Shown: in pieces, positions 18,004-28,597 of the stretch
Layout: every line of letters begins with the position of its first letter
How positions within the stretch are numbered: position 1 is the first letter of the stretch
Source of the DNA: Porphyrobacter sp.
Lineage (GTDB): Bacteria; Pseudomonadota; Alphaproteobacteria; Sphingomonadales; Sphingomonadaceae
Direction: 5' to 3'
Length of the DNA stretch: 64,000 nt
Assembly (NCBI GenBank): GCA_016125555.1
Contig: WGLN01000001.1
Coordinates: 248,001 to 312,000, forward strand
Notes under the pieces: generated by a model
The model's input: the letters and a program-made list of their open reading frames with translations, nothing else
What the model was told of the DNA's origin: nothing
Database searches by the model: none
Translations under genes and position numbers: made by a program

Positions 18004-18954
18004 ATGACGCAAGCGCCCTACATCCGCCCCGACATGAAGGCCTTCCTCGACATGATGGCGCAGGTGAACGGGCCGAAAATCACCGAAATGAGTCTCGAGG
18101 AAGCGCGCGCCTCCTACCAGGCGATGCACAACCTCGCCGACCGCCCGGCGCGCGAGCTCGCGGTGATCCGCGACCTTGCCTGCCCCGGCCCGGAGGGCGA
18201 AATCCCCTTGCGCCTCTACGACGCGCGCGAGACCCGCGACGAGGCAACGCCGGTGATCGTCTTCTACCACGGCGGCGGCTTCGTGATCGGCGATCTCGAC
18301 ACGCACCATGCGCTGTGCAGCGAAATCGCCGCGCTCACCGACCTGCCGCTGGTCGCGGTCCACTATGCCCGTGCGCCCGAGGCGCCCTTCCCCGCCGCGA
18401 TCCTCGATTGCGAGGCGGCAACGCGCTGGGTGGCCGGAAGCCCCGCCGCGCTGGGCTGCAAGGCCAGCGGCCTCGTCACCATCGGCGATTCGGCAGGCGG
18501 CAATGCCACGGTGGTGGTCGGGCAGATGCTTGGGCAGCGCCCCGCGGAGGTGCCGGTGGTGCTGCAGGTGCCGATCTTCCCGCTGGTCGCCGACGCCGAT
18601 GGTTCGGCGAGCATGGCGGCGTTCAGCGAAGGCTTCCTGCTCACCGCCGAGACGATGGGCTTCTTCGATGCCGCCTATGCCGCCGACCGGAGCGACCCGC
18701 GCGGCTTTCCGATCCTCGCAGACCATTCCGAGGCCCCGCCCACCATCGTCGTCACCGCGAGCCTCGATCCGATCCGCGATTCGGGGCGCGCCTATGCCAA
18801 GGCGCTGGTCGATGCCGGACGCGACGTGGTGTTCCTCGAAATGCGCGGGGTGACGCACTCCTTCACCAACCTGCGCCAGATGGTCCCGAGCACGCAAGCC
18901 GACCTCGAACGGATCGTGGCGGCCATGCAATTCATGCTGGCGAACCCGGCATGA
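18004..18954 (+). CDS. HSL-family alpha/beta hydrolase (esterase)
   Basis: The 316-residue enzyme belongs to the hormone-sensitive-lipase group of carboxylesterases. The oxyanion-hole motif HGGG is at 89-92 and the nucleophile elbow GDSAGG at 161-166 (serine 163). The later SLDPIRDSG and VTHSF supply the aspartate and histidine. It has no signal peptide, so it acts in the cytoplasm on short- to medium-chain esters. The ATG at 18004 follows GGGAGAG; the frame is open further up but without a start of comparable quality. Its last codon overlaps the rppH start (ATGA), so the two are cotranscribed. Confidence 0.9.
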   Translation: MTQAPYIRPDMKAFLDMMAQVNGPKITEMSLEEARASYQAMHNLADRPARELAVIRDLACPGPEGEIPLRLYDARETRDEATPVIVFYHGGGFVIGDLDTHHALCSEIAALTDLPLVAVHYARAPEAPFPAAILDCEAATRWVAGSPAALGCKASGLVTIGDSAGGNATVVVGQMLGQRPAEVPVVLQVPIFPLVADADGSASMAAFSEGFLLTAETMGFFDAAYAADRSDPRGFPILADHSEAPPTIVVTASLDPIRDSGRAYAKALVDAGRDVVFLEMRGVTHSFTNLRQMVPSTQADLERIVAAMQFMLANPA

Positions 18955-19430
18955 ACCGCGAGGCGCTCCCCTATCGCCCCTGTGCGGGGTTCATGCTGGT
19001 GAACACCGCCGGGCTCGTCTTCGTCGGCCAGCGGATCGATCCCAAGGCGCACGGCTTCTGGCAGATGCCGCAGGGCGGGATCGACCCGGGCGAGGATATG
19101 CAGGACGCCGCGCTGCGCGAGCTGGCCGAGGAAACCGGGATCGGCGCGCATCTGGTGGAGGTGATCGCCCCGGCCTCGCAGCCCTTGCTCTACGACCTGC
19201 CCGACGAACTGCTCGGCCGGGTGTGGAAGGGCAAGTATCGCGGCCAGCAGCAGCACTGGTTCCTGGGGCGGTTCCTGGGGGAGGATGCCGACGTGAACCT
19301 CGAAGCGCACGACCCGCCCGAGTTCAACGCATGGCGCTGGATCGATCCGGGCCTGCTGCCCGAGGTGATCGTGCCCTTCAAGCGCGCGGTCTACGAGGCG
19401 GTGCTCGCCGAGTTCCGCGACCTGATCTGA
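18951..19430 (+). CDS. rppH: RNA pyrophosphohydrolase
   Basis: The 159-residue Nudix hydrolase removes pyrophosphate from the 5' end of primary transcripts and so starts RNase E-dependent decay. The Nudix box runs from GGIDPGED at 42-49 to REL and EETGI at 56-64. The N-terminal YRPCAGFML and the later VWKGKYRGQQQHWFL are characteristic of RppH/NudH and separate it from other Nudix enzymes. It overlaps the esterase gene by 4 bp and converges on the TPR gene with only 4 bp between the stops. Confidence 0.94.
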   Translation: MNREALPYRPCAGFMLVNTAGLVFVGQRIDPKAHGFWQMPQGGIDPGEDMQDAALRELAEETGIGAHLVEVIAPASQPLLYDLPDELLGRVWKGKYRGQQQHWFLGRFLGEDADVNLEAHDPPEFNAWRWIDPGLLPEVIVPFKRAVYEAVLAEFRDLI

Positions 19431-19434
19431 GCGG

Positions 19435-19935
19435 TCAGTTGCTCGAGGGGCCCGCCGCGGCGCTGCTGTCCGCCGCGAGCCGCGCAGGGATGCCGCGCGC
19501 GATGGTGGATTGCAGCGCGAGCGTTTCGGGGCACTTGTCGCCGCACATCGACTGCAGCTGCGCGAGGTTGCGCTTGGCCTTCTCGATCGCGCCCTTTTCG
19601 ACCAGCGCCTCGCCCTCGCCCGAGATCGCGGCGAAGTTGCCCGGATCGCGGTCGAGCGCCTCGCGGTAATACTTGATCGCCTTGCCCTGCAGCCCGTTCT
19701 GGCGCGCCGCCTCGGCCAGCTCGATGAAGATCGGCGTGTAGCCGGGATCGACCGCCAGTGCCGCCTCGAAGGCATCGACCGCCGCCTCGGTCTCGCCCGA
19801 GGCTAGCGCGGCGCGGCCCTGCGCGATCAGCGATTCCGCACGCGGATCGGGCGCCCCGCCGGTGCCGGCGCTGGAGATGCTCGCGGTCATGGCGAGGCAC
19901 AGCGAGAGAGCGGCGGCAACGGGCGCAAAACGCAT
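19435..19935 (-). CDS. Periplasmic TPR-repeat protein
   Basis: A 166-residue exported protein: MRFAPVAAALSLCLAMTASISSA is a typical signal peptide. At least two tetratricopeptide repeats follow (around residues 35-110, for example AVDAFEAALAVDPGYTPIFIELAE and AIKYYREALDRDPGNFAA). The C-terminal part has a CGDKC pair that could form a disulfide. TPR proteins are protein-interaction scaffolds and I cannot name the partner. The ATG at 19935 is preceded by GAAGGAG, better than an upstream in-frame start at 20001. Confidence 0.85.
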   Translation of the reverse strand: MRFAPVAAALSLCLAMTASISSAGTGGAPDPRAESLIAQGRAALASGETEAAVDAFEAALAVDPGYTPIFIELAEAARQNGLQGKAIKYYREALDRDPGNFAAISGEGEALVEKGAIEKAKRNLAQLQSMCGDKCPETLALQSTIARGIPARLAADSSAAAGPSSN

Positions 19936-19997
19936 CAGAAGCTCCTTCAGGGCAAGAGACCGGGAACCGGATGGCTCTGTCATAGCATCGTAGCCTA

Positions 19998-21176
19998 TCA
20001 TGGCGAATGCAAGCAGGCGACGAAAAATCCGTCCGTGCCGTCATGGTGCGGATCCAGCCGCCAGCCTTGCCCGTGCGCGCGGCCGAGCGGGAGCGTCGGC
20101 ACCGCCGCCCGCCAACCGGGATGGCGCGCGAGGAAGGCCGCGATCCGCTCCGCCCCCTCGGTATCGAGCACCGAGCAGGTGACGAACACCAGCCGCCCGC
20201 CGGGCCGCACCAGCGGGGCGGCGACATCGAGCAGGCGATCCTGCACGGCGGCAAAACGCGCGATTCGCTCGCCCGTCAGCCGCCACTTGGCCTCGGGCTT
20301 GCGCCGCCAGGTGCCGGTGCCCGAACACGGCGCGTCGACCAGCACGCAGTCGGCCTTGCCAGCAAGGTCGGCGAGCGTCTCGGCCTCGCGGCGCGGTGAC
20401 AGCAGCCGGGTCTCGATCATGCGCGCGCCCGCCCGCGCAGCGCGCGGCGGCAGCTTGGCGAGGCGCGCGCGGTCGGTGTCGCTGGCGACCAGCACGCCCT
20501 GGTTGTCCATCGCCGCAGCCATCGCGAGGGTCTTGCCCCCGCCGCCCGCGCACAGGTCCACCACCGTCTCCCCCGGCTGCGCGGCTGCGGCAAGGCAGGC
20601 GAGCTGGCTGCCATGATCCTGCACCTCGATCAGGCCGTCCCGGTGGGCGTCCCACTTTTCCACGGCCGTCCCGGCGGGAAAGCGCAGGGCGTTGGGCGCG
20701 GGCAGGACCTCGCCCTCCTCGGGCAGGCGCAGCGTCGCGCGTTCGGCCTTGAGGCTGTTGACCCTCACATCGAGCGGCGCACGCCCCAGCATCGCCGCCA
20801 TGACGTCATCCCCGATGCCCGAAGCGGCAAGCGCCGCGACCAGCCATGCCGGCGCGATCCCGCGCTGCGCCGCCGCCTCGCCCTCGGCAATCGTCTGGGG
20901 TCCATGCGGCGACCCGTCGAACAGGTTCGCCAGCGCGGCGTCCTCCCCGGCCAGCGCGAGCATCGCCGCGCGGCCGCTTTCCGGCACCTCGCCGCAGGCG
21001 CGGATCGCGGCATAGGCGAGTTCGCGCACCGCCCGGCGGTCCTTCGACCCGGCATAGCGGCGGGTGCGGAAATAGTCCGCGATGATGCGGTCGGCAGGCG
21101 CACCCTCGGCGATCGCGGCGGCGATCACGCGATCGAGCACCTCGATCGCCGCCTCGACGCGCGCGGCGGGGGTCAT
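19998..21176 (-). CDS. RsmB-family rRNA (cytosine-C5) methyltransferase
   Basis: The 392-residue enzyme should methylate a cytosine in 16S rRNA using S-adenosylmethionine, as RsmB does at C967. An N-terminal NusB-like RNA-binding region (residues 1-130) precedes the catalytic domain. The SAM loop DLCAGGGGK is at 207-215, the first catalytic cysteine at C284 in DAPCSGTGTW and the second at C334 in FVTCSVLDTE. The start codon directly abuts the guaB stop with no gap, so it is translated downstream of guaB. The exact target base is inferred from the family only. Confidence 0.92.
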   Translation of the reverse strand: MTPAARVEAAIEVLDRVIAAAIAEGAPADRIIADYFRTRRYAGSKDRRAVRELAYAAIRACGEVPESGRAAMLALAGEDAALANLFDGSPHGPQTIAEGEAAAQRGIAPAWLVAALAASGIGDDVMAAMLGRAPLDVRVNSLKAERATLRLPEEGEVLPAPNALRFPAGTAVEKWDAHRDGLIEVQDHGSQLACLAAAAQPGETVVDLCAGGGGKTLAMAAAMDNQGVLVASDTDRARLAKLPPRAARAGARMIETRLLSPRREAETLADLAGKADCVLVDAPCSGTGTWRRKPEAKWRLTGERIARFAAVQDRLLDVAAPLVRPGGRLVFVTCSVLDTEGAERIAAFLARHPGWRAAVPTLPLGRAHGQGWRLDPHHDGTDGFFVACLHSP

Positions 21177-22715
<1,539 letters not shown>

Positions 22716-24212
22716 CTAGGGGCCCTTCGCAGCCCCTGCCGGATAGCGTGCCGGGTCGGCGACCGCGCGCACCAGCGCCTCGTTTAGCAGCAGGTCGTCG
22801 ACCGCCCCGCCGAGCTCCACGCCCGCGGCCTCGTCCGAGGGGCGGTGGTAGGTGTCGGCAAGAAACGGCTCGAGCAGCGCGCGGCTGCCGAAGGCGTTCG
22901 ACAGCAGCACCGCAGGCACGCCCTTTTCGAGCAGCACCCAGCCGTCCTGCCGCCGCAGGAAGCTCTCGGCCAGCGCGGGATCGCCGATGCTGCGCCCGCT
23001 GCGCGCCACCTCGGCGCGCACCAGCGGATCGAGCGGGGTGTGCCCTTCGCCGATGAAGCCGACCGGGCTGCCCGCCGGGGCGAGCGCGAGCATGTCGAGG
23101 TTGAAGGCCGCCACGATGCGGTCAAGCGATACCGGCGGCGCCTTGACGAAGGCGCGCGCGCCGAGCAGCCCGGCCTCCTCGGCACTGGTGGCGAGCACAT
23201 AGACATCGCGCTTCAATGGCGGCCCGGCCTTCAGCCGCCGCGCCACTTCCAGCATCACCGCCAGCCCGCTCGCATTGTCGACCGCCCCGTTGCAGATCCG
23301 GTCGGGCGCTCCGGGCGGCGCGCATTCGCCGAGATGGTCCCAATGCGCCATCAGCAGCACCGCGCCCGCCGCCGGATCGGTGCCGGGGATCATGCCCAGA
23401 AGGTTGGCGCTGGCGAACTCGCGGCGTTCGGCACTCGCCTCGATGCTGACCGCGAGCTGGATCTCGATGGGGGTGAAATCGGCCTCGTCCGCGCGCGCCT
23501 TGAGGCGTTTCCATTCGCCCGCGCCGAGCACCTTTACGAGCGCGCCCTCGGTGATCGCGGCGCCGAGCGTGTCGCGCTCCTCGCTGGCGAGTTCGGTGCG
23601 CCCGGCAGTGCCGACCGCAGGCAGGGGCGTGCCTTCGGGCAGCACCGTCACCACCGCGGTCGCGCGCTGGGCGAACAGCGCATCGCGGCGCGCGGCATCG
23701 CGGCCCGGATCGGCGAGCATCACCGCCACCGCCCCGGCCATCGCCGCGCCCAGCACCGAGCCATCGCCATGGCCGACGAACACCACCGGCACCCCCGTGC
23801 CCGGCCCGCCCGCAGCCAAAGCGCGGCGACGGCGGGTGACCGCGAAGCCTTCGTTTTCGGGCACCACCAGCACCTTGCGCCCGCGCGCCAGCGTCAGCTT
23901 GCTCGCCAGAGGCCGCGCCGAGACGAGGTCGACCGGGCTGCGCCAATAGCTGCCCGGATCGCCGGTGCCCGAGACCAGCCCCACCTCGCCGAAGCGCTGC
24001 TCGAGATAGGCGAGCGTCTTCTCGCCGCCCGGCGTGCCCGGCTTGCGCCCGTCGAATTCGTCGCTCGAAAGCACCGCGATGTCGGCGCGCAGCCTTTCGG
24101 CGATCCCCGCCCTGTCCGGAACCGCCGCGCGTTCGACCGGGGTGCGCGCGCAGGCGGCGAGCAGCAGGCTCGCCAGCAGGGTGACCAGCAGCCGGACGCG
24201 GGGCGTGCTCAT
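22716..24212 (-). CDS. M28-family zinc aminopeptidase, lipoprotein
   Basis: A 498-residue lipoprotein (lipobox with C21) carrying a PA-like insert and an M28 peptidase domain. The zinc ligands are visible: H290 in AHWDHLG, D312 in AVDNASG, the acidic pair E345/E346, D373 in NLDML and a histidine in DTYHRPSDE near residue 460. It should release N-terminal amino acids from peptides at the cell envelope. The ATG at 24212 overlaps the bdhA stop (ATGA), so the two genes are coupled even though no metabolic link is obvious. The frame stays open upstream only as a shadow of bdhA. Confidence 0.92.
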   Translation of the reverse strand: MSTPRVRLLVTLLASLLLAACARTPVERAAVPDRAGIAERLRADIAVLSSDEFDGRKPGTPGGEKTLAYLEQRFGEVGLVSGTGDPGSYWRSPVDLVSARPLASKLTLARGRKVLVVPENEGFAVTRRRRALAAGGPGTGVPVVFVGHGDGSVLGAAMAGAVAVMLADPGRDAARRDALFAQRATAVVTVLPEGTPLPAVGTAGRTELASEERDTLGAAITEGALVKVLGAGEWKRLKARADEADFTPIEIQLAVSIEASAERREFASANLLGMIPGTDPAAGAVLLMAHWDHLGECAPPGAPDRICNGAVDNASGLAVMLEVARRLKAGPPLKRDVYVLATSAEEAGLLGARAFVKAPPVSLDRIVAAFNLDMLALAPAGSPVGFIGEGHTPLDPLVRAEVARSGRSIGDPALAESFLRRQDGWVLLEKGVPAVLLSNAFGSRALLEPFLADTYHRPSDEAAGVELGGAVDDLLLNEALVRAVADPARYPAGAAKGP

Positions 24213-24961
24213 TCGGCGGTCCAGCCCCCGTCGATCGAATAGTTCGCGCCCGTGATCCCGCGTGCGGCATCGCCGCACAGGAACAGCGCCAGCGCCGCGA
24301 CATCCTCGGGCTGGATGAACTGCTTGGTCGGCTGCTTGGCGAGCAGCACGTCGTTCATCACCTCGTCGCGGGTCATCCCGCGCGCGGCCATGGTGTCGGG
24401 GATCTGGTTCTCGACCAGCGGGGTCCAGACATAGCCGGGCGAGATGCAGTTGGCAGTGATGCCGTGGGTGGCAAGTTCCAATGCGATGGTCTTGGTGAAG
24501 CCCGCCATGGCGTGCTTGGCCGCGACATAGGCGCTCTTGAACGGCGAGGCGGTGAGCGAATGCGCGCTGGCCGTGGCGATGATCCGCCCCCAGCCCTTCG
24601 CCTTCATCCCCGGCACCGCGAGCCGCGTGGTGTGGAACGCCGCCGACAGGTTCAGCGCCAGGATCGCGTCCCACTTCTCGGGCGGGAAGTCCTCGATCGG
24701 AGCGACGTGCTGCATCCCGGCGTTGTTGACGAGGATGTCGACCGGGCCGACCGCCTCCATCATCGCCGCGATCTCGGCCGGGTTCATCAGGTTGGCGCCG
24801 TTGTAGCTTGCGCCCAGCTCCTCGCACAGCGCCGCGATGGCGTCAGCCTCGCCCAGCCCGTTGAGAATCACCTCGGCGCCCGCGCCGGCCAATGCGCGTG
24901 CGACAGCCAGCCCGATTCCCGAGGTCGATCCGGTAACAAGGGCCCGCTTTCCCTTGAGCAT
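24209..24961 (-). CDS. bdhA: 3-hydroxybutyrate dehydrogenase
   Basis: The 250-residue SDR enzyme interconverts 3-hydroxybutyrate and acetoacetate, a step in polyhydroxybutyrate breakdown. TGSTSGIG lies at 10-17, and the catalytic SAHS, Y and K are in the ASAHSLTASPFKSAYVAAKH region. NNAGMQHVAPIEDFP and AKQPTKQFIQPEDVA are diagnostic of BdhA and separate it from general SDRs. The ATG at 24961 has AGGAG nine bases upstream, better than the GTG at 24979. It may connect functionally with the PHA genes at 57-60 kb, though that locus looks medium-chain rather than hydroxybutyrate specific. Confidence 0.92.
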   Translation of the reverse strand: MLKGKRALVTGSTSGIGLAVARALAGAGAEVILNGLGEADAIAALCEELGASYNGANLMNPAEIAAMMEAVGPVDILVNNAGMQHVAPIEDFPPEKWDAILALNLSAAFHTTRLAVPGMKAKGWGRIIATASAHSLTASPFKSAYVAAKHAMAGFTKTIALELATHGITANCISPGYVWTPLVENQIPDTMAARGMTRDEVMNDVLLAKQPTKQFIQPEDVAALALFLCGDAARGITGANYSIDGGWTAE

Positions 24962-25052
24962 TCGCCGCAACTCCTGCACTTGTGGTCGGCTGAGGCTATT
25001 CGCCGGGCGCGAGGCCGCTGTCCAGCGATTTGAACGCGGTGGAGACGAGACG

Positions 25053-25925
25053 ATGCGGCTGGGTCCCTACGACACCTCGGAGATCGACGTCCGCTCGAGC
25101 GCGGGCGGCCGCGGGATGCGCCGCGCGGGCGGGATCGGTTGCGGGACGCTGGTGATCGCGCTGGTCGGCGCGCTGGTGTTCGGGCTCGACCCTATGCAGA
25201 CCATCGGCATCGTCGAGAGCGTGCAGCAGCAGGCCGCGCCCGCCGAAGCCTCCGGCTCCCAAGGCAACGACATGAGCGCGGCCGAGGTCTGCGCCAGCAG
25301 CGATTACGCCAACGAGGCCTGCGCCGCGCTCGCCAGCCTCAACAAGACCTGGCAGCCGATCCTGACGCGCGAGGACATCCGCTTCGCGCGGCCCGAACTC
25401 GATCTCTACCGCAACGGCGCTGTCACCACCGAGGGCTGCGGCAGCGCGACCTCGGCGGCGGGGCCGTTCTACTGCCCGGCGGACCGGCGCATCTATATCG
25501 ACACCACCTTCTACGACCAGCTGGCGCGGATGTCGGGCACTGGCGGGGATTTCGCGCGGCTTTATGTCATCGCCCACGAATATGGCCACCACGTCCAGAA
25601 CCTCACCGGGCTTGCCGATCAGGTGCGGCGCGAGCAGCAGCGCAACCCCGCCGCCGCCAACCGCCTGCAGGTGGCGATGGAGCTGCAGGCGGACTGCTAT
25701 GCCGGGCTATGGGCGGGGCAAAACCGTGCTGCCATCGAACCGGGCGATCTCGAAGAAGGCCTCGCCGCGGCCAGCGCCGTGGGCGACGACACGCTGATGC
25801 GCGGTGCCGGACAGGCGATCAATCCGGAAAGCTTCACCCATGGCAGCAGCCGACAGCGCATGGCGGCGCTCAGGCTCGGACTGGAGAGCGAGAATGTCGG
25901 CGCGTGCAATGTCTTCTTCCAATAG
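25053..25925 (+). CDS. YpfJ-family neutral zinc metallopeptidase
   Basis: A 290-residue protein with a single N-terminal membrane anchor (about residues 28-46) and an external or periplasmic zinc domain. The zincin motif HEYGHH is at 175-180, inside YVIAHEYGHHVQNL, typical of PF04228 (YpfJ). Four cysteines in the early domain (80, 90, 129, 141) may form disulfides, which supports an extracytoplasmic location. Substrates are unknown. The chosen ATG is the first that yields the conserved MRLGPYD-type N-terminus. The following gene starts inside its last 32 bases. Confidence 0.92.
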   Translation: MRLGPYDTSEIDVRSSAGGRGMRRAGGIGCGTLVIALVGALVFGLDPMQTIGIVESVQQQAAPAEASGSQGNDMSAAEVCASSDYANEACAALASLNKTWQPILTREDIRFARPELDLYRNGAVTTEGCGSATSAAGPFYCPADRRIYIDTTFYDQLARMSGTGGDFARLYVIAHEYGHHVQNLTGLADQVRREQQRNPAAANRLQVAMELQADCYAGLWAGQNRAAIEPGDLEEGLAAASAVGDDTLMRGAGQAINPESFTHGSSRQRMAALRLGLESENVGACNVFFQ

Positions 25926-26409
25926 GTTCGGCGCGCTCGCCGCGCTCGTCCTGCTCGCCGGCCCCGCGGCGGCCCAGGTCATGCCCGAGCCCGATGCCGA
26001 GGAGGTCGCCAAGACCCCCTTGCGCGATCTCAACATCGACAGCCGCGACATTCCGGAAGCGCTCAGGATCGCGGTCGAGGACCCCTACGAGCGCGAGCGG
26101 CTGACCACCTGCAACGCAATTGTCGCCGACATCGCCGAACTCGACCGGGTGCTCGGCGCCGATTACGACATCGCGGAGGATGACGGAAACCGGCGCCTCA
26201 GCCAGGGGCGGATCGGGCAGAGCGTGGTCGGCTCGCTGATCCCCTTCCGCGGCATCCTGCGCGAAGTGACCGGCGCTGCCAGCAACGACCGCGCCCTGCG
26301 CGCCGCCTACACCGCGGGAATGGTGCGGCGCGCGTTCCTCAAGGGTCTCGGGATGGGTCGCGGATGCGACTATCCGGCGCGCCCGAAAGAGCGCGCCGGC
26401 GAGGAATAG
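25894..26409 (+). CDS. Exported hypothetical protein
   Basis: I do not recognise this 171-residue protein as a named family. It starts with a signal peptide (FGALAALVLLAGPAAAQ) and the mature part contains YERERLTTCNAIVADIAELDRVLG and a glycine-rich GSLIPFRGILREVTGA stretch that may be amphipathic. A final MGRGCDYPARP holds a second cysteine that could pair with the first. ATG 25894 is preceded by GGAGAG and overlaps the metallopeptidase gene by 32 bp; ATG 25909 is an alternative. The overlap suggests cotranscription with the metallopeptidase. Confidence 0.75.
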   Translation: MSARAMSSSNRFGALAALVLLAGPAAAQVMPEPDAEEVAKTPLRDLNIDSRDIPEALRIAVEDPYERERLTTCNAIVADIAELDRVLGADYDIAEDDGNRRLSQGRIGQSVVGSLIPFRGILREVTGAASNDRALRAAYTAGMVRRAFLKGLGMGRGCDYPARPKERAGEE

Positions 26410-26428
26410 CCGCGCTGCCGGGCTGCGC

Positions 26429-28099
26429 TCAGCCTTCCTTGTCCTTCCAGCGCGCGATCTGTTCGTCGAGCGTGCGCAGCAATTGCTTGCGGGTCTTTTC
26501 GGGAATGTCCTTGTCGCCCGCGATCTCGGCGCGCGCTTCCTCGAGCCCCTTGCGGGCGGAGGCGAACATCCGCGCCTGACAGATGGTGACGATCTGGCTG
26601 CCGTCCTTGGCTTCGGTGGTCTCGCTGACCTCCTCGCTGCCGGGACGGCATTCGCGGCGCACCACGACCTTCGGTCCGCCCGCGGCCTGCGCCGCCGCGC
26701 TGGCGGCCATCGCCTCCTCGATCGCGCGCGGCACCTCGGCGAGGGCACGGTCGGCCTCGGCGAGCCCGCGCTTCAGTTCGGCGAGCATCGCTTCGTGATC
26801 GGCGGCATCCATGGCCTCGCGCTCGTCATTGCGGCGCGTCACCATCTTCACGCGGCGCTCCTTGCCGTCGGCATCGCGCCACACCCGCTCGGTGACCTCG
26901 ACATCGCCCGGGCCATCGGGATCGATCGTGGCGATTGGCGCGGGCGGAGCCGGCGGGGCGGGCGGCACCGGGGCTTCGGGAGGACGCGGCGCCTCGGGGG
27001 CGGACGGCGCACCGGGGGCGAGTGGCGGTGCCGGGGGAGCCGGGGGCACCGGCGGAGCGGGCGGCACCGGGGGAACGGGCGCCGCCGCCTCGGTCGCGGC
27101 ATAGCTGATCGTCGCGGTCAGCGGCAGCGCGAGCACGCCCGCGGCGAGCAGCGCGCGGCCTGCCAGGCGGCGGCGGGGGGACATTTGGGACATCGACAGG
27201 CTCCTCAGACGTTGGATGATGGATTTCTCGCCCAGCACCGGGCAGGCCATGGGTGCCGCCAGCGCGAGATTGGGACCGGCGGCGAAACCGGCGATGAGGC
27301 GGGCATAGGCGGCGCGCTCCTCGGCACTGGCGGCGGCGGTGACGCGCGCATCGCAGGCCGCCTCCTGATCGCGGCGCAGCGCCAGCCAGCCATAGTGGCC
27401 GAGCGGGTTCCACCAGTGGAGCGCAAACAGCGGCTGCGCGAGGATGTTGACCAGCAGATCGCCGGCGCGGTGGTGCGCGAGTTCGTGGGCGAGCGCGAGG
27501 TCGCGCGCGCGGCGGTCGGGCAGCGCCATGAAGCCCGGCGGCAGCGCGATCACCGGATCGAGCACCCCGAAGGCGAGCGGCGCGCGCGTGCCGGGGGTTT
27601 CGACCAGCCGGATTGCGGCGAGACGGCAGCGCGCCTGTCCGACCTCCCTGCCCTGTGCGAGCAGTTCCTCGCGCAGTTCGAAATAGGCGGCGAAGCGGCG
27701 CAGCAGGAACACCGCCGCCCCGCCCAGCCACAGCGCCAGCAGCATTTCCGCGAGCGGCAGCGCATCGAGCGCCGCGACCAGGTCGAAGCCCGGAGCGGCA
27801 GTCGGGGCGACGGACGGGACGACGACCGCGACCGGTTCGAGCGCACCCGCCCCCGCAGCGACCGGTCCGGCCAGCGGCACCGCGGCCGCGCCTGCGAGCG
27901 GTGCAGCCGCAGGCGTCGCAGCGGGCGCCATCCAGGCCGGCAGCGTCAGCGGCGGGAGCGCGAGCCGCAACAGCGGCAGCGCCCACAGCGCATAGGCGCA
28001 TTGCGGCCCGCACAGCCGCGCCACCGGGCGGCGCAGCACGAGCACCAGGGCGATCAGCGCGCCGGTCCAGGCGAGCGTCTCGAGCAGCGCGCCGCTCAT
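26429..28099 (-). CDS. BlaR1/MecR1-like M56 metallopeptidase
   Basis: A 556-residue membrane protease of the BlaR1/MecR1 type. Hydrophobic helices lie near residues 5-50 and 105-140, the zinc motif HELAHH at 205-210, and a further membrane helix near 325-345. Then comes a long Pro/Ala-rich linker (about 345-405) and a C-terminal coiled, charged region ending WKDKEG. There is no penicillin-binding sensor domain, so the signal is probably not a beta-lactam. By analogy it would sense an envelope signal and cleave, or trigger cleavage of, the BlaI-type repressor. ATG overlaps the blaI stop (ATGA). Confidence 0.9.
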   Translation of the reverse strand: MSGALLETLAWTGALIALVLVLRRPVARLCGPQCAYALWALPLLRLALPPLTLPAWMAPAATPAAAPLAGAAAVPLAGPVAAGAGALEPVAVVVPSVAPTAAPGFDLVAALDALPLAEMLLALWLGGAAVFLLRRFAAYFELREELLAQGREVGQARCRLAAIRLVETPGTRAPLAFGVLDPVIALPPGFMALPDRRARDLALAHELAHHRAGDLLVNILAQPLFALHWWNPLGHYGWLALRRDQEAACDARVTAAASAEERAAYARLIAGFAAGPNLALAAPMACPVLGEKSIIQRLRSLSMSQMSPRRRLAGRALLAAGVLALPLTATISYAATEAAAPVPPVPPAPPVPPAPPAPPLAPGAPSAPEAPRPPEAPVPPAPPAPPAPIATIDPDGPGDVEVTERVWRDADGKERRVKMVTRRNDEREAMDAADHEAMLAELKRGLAEADRALAEVPRAIEEAMAASAAAQAAGGPKVVVRRECRPGSEEVSETTEAKDGSQIVTICQARMFASARKGLEEARAEIAGDKDIPEKTRKQLLRTLDEQIARWKDKEG

Positions 28100-28485
28100 G
28101 GCCGCAACTCCTTCAGGAGCGCCTCGATCTCGGCGAGATCGTCCTCGGTCAGCGCCTCGGTCTCGGCGAGATGCGCAACCAGCGAGGCGGCGCGGCCGCC
28201 GAACAGCCGGTCGACCAGGCGACGGCTCTCGCCGCCGACATAAGTCTCGCGGGCGATCAGCGGGGTGTAGAGATAGCGCCGGCCGTCGGGCGCCGCGGCG
28301 AGCGCGCCCTTCTGGACCAGCCGCGCGAGCAGCGTCTTGACCGTGGCGAGGCTCCAGTCGCGGGTCGCGCAGACCGCTTCGCACACTTCGGCGGCGGTCT
28401 GGCGCGGGCGTTCCCACAGCACGTCCATCACCGCCAGTTCGGCTTCGGTGATGCGTTCGTGGACAGGGTCTTGCGGCGTGGTCAC
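28096..28485 (-). CDS. BlaI/MecI/CopY-family repressor
   Basis: A 129-residue winged-helix repressor. ITEAELAVMDVLWERPRQTAAEVCEAV and WSLATVKTLLARLVQKGAL form the DNA-binding domain; the C-terminal helices should dimerise and contain the region cleaved when the partner protease is activated. The GTG at 28485 follows GGGAGG. It is cotranscribed and coupled with the BlaR1-like gene. Two perfect TACAtcTGTA boxes lie 24-54 bp upstream of the start, so the operon should be autoregulated, and the divergent phytase-like/cyclophilin gene may be controlled too. Confidence 0.93.
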   Translation of the reverse strand: MTTPQDPVHERITEAELAVMDVLWERPRQTAAEVCEAVCATRDWSLATVKTLLARLVQKGALAAAPDGRRYLYTPLIARETYVGGESRRLVDRLFGGRAASLVAHLAETEALTEDDLAEIEALLKELRP

Positions 28486-28508
28486 GAGATGCCTCCCTCA
28501 AGGCTGAT

Positions 28509-28539
28509 TACATCTGTAGTCATTGCGACTACATCTGTA
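28509..28539. promoter_or_regulatory. Twin BlaI-type operator boxes and promoter
   Basis: TACATCTGTA occurs at 28509-28518 and again at 28530-28539, a start-to-start spacing of 21 bp, which puts both boxes on the same face of the helix. The form TACA-N2-TGTA is the known core of BlaI/MecI and CopY operators. On the minus strand a TTTACA resembling a -35 box and a TACAGA resembling a -10 box are 17 bases apart and overlap the operators, so repressor binding would block RNA polymerase. The boxes sit between blaI and the divergent gene starting at 28598. Confidence 0.85.
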
Positions 28540-28597
28540 AACCTTGCGCTCGCATGAACAGGCGCCCTCCCCGCTTGCGCCTCGACGAAGCGCCGAT

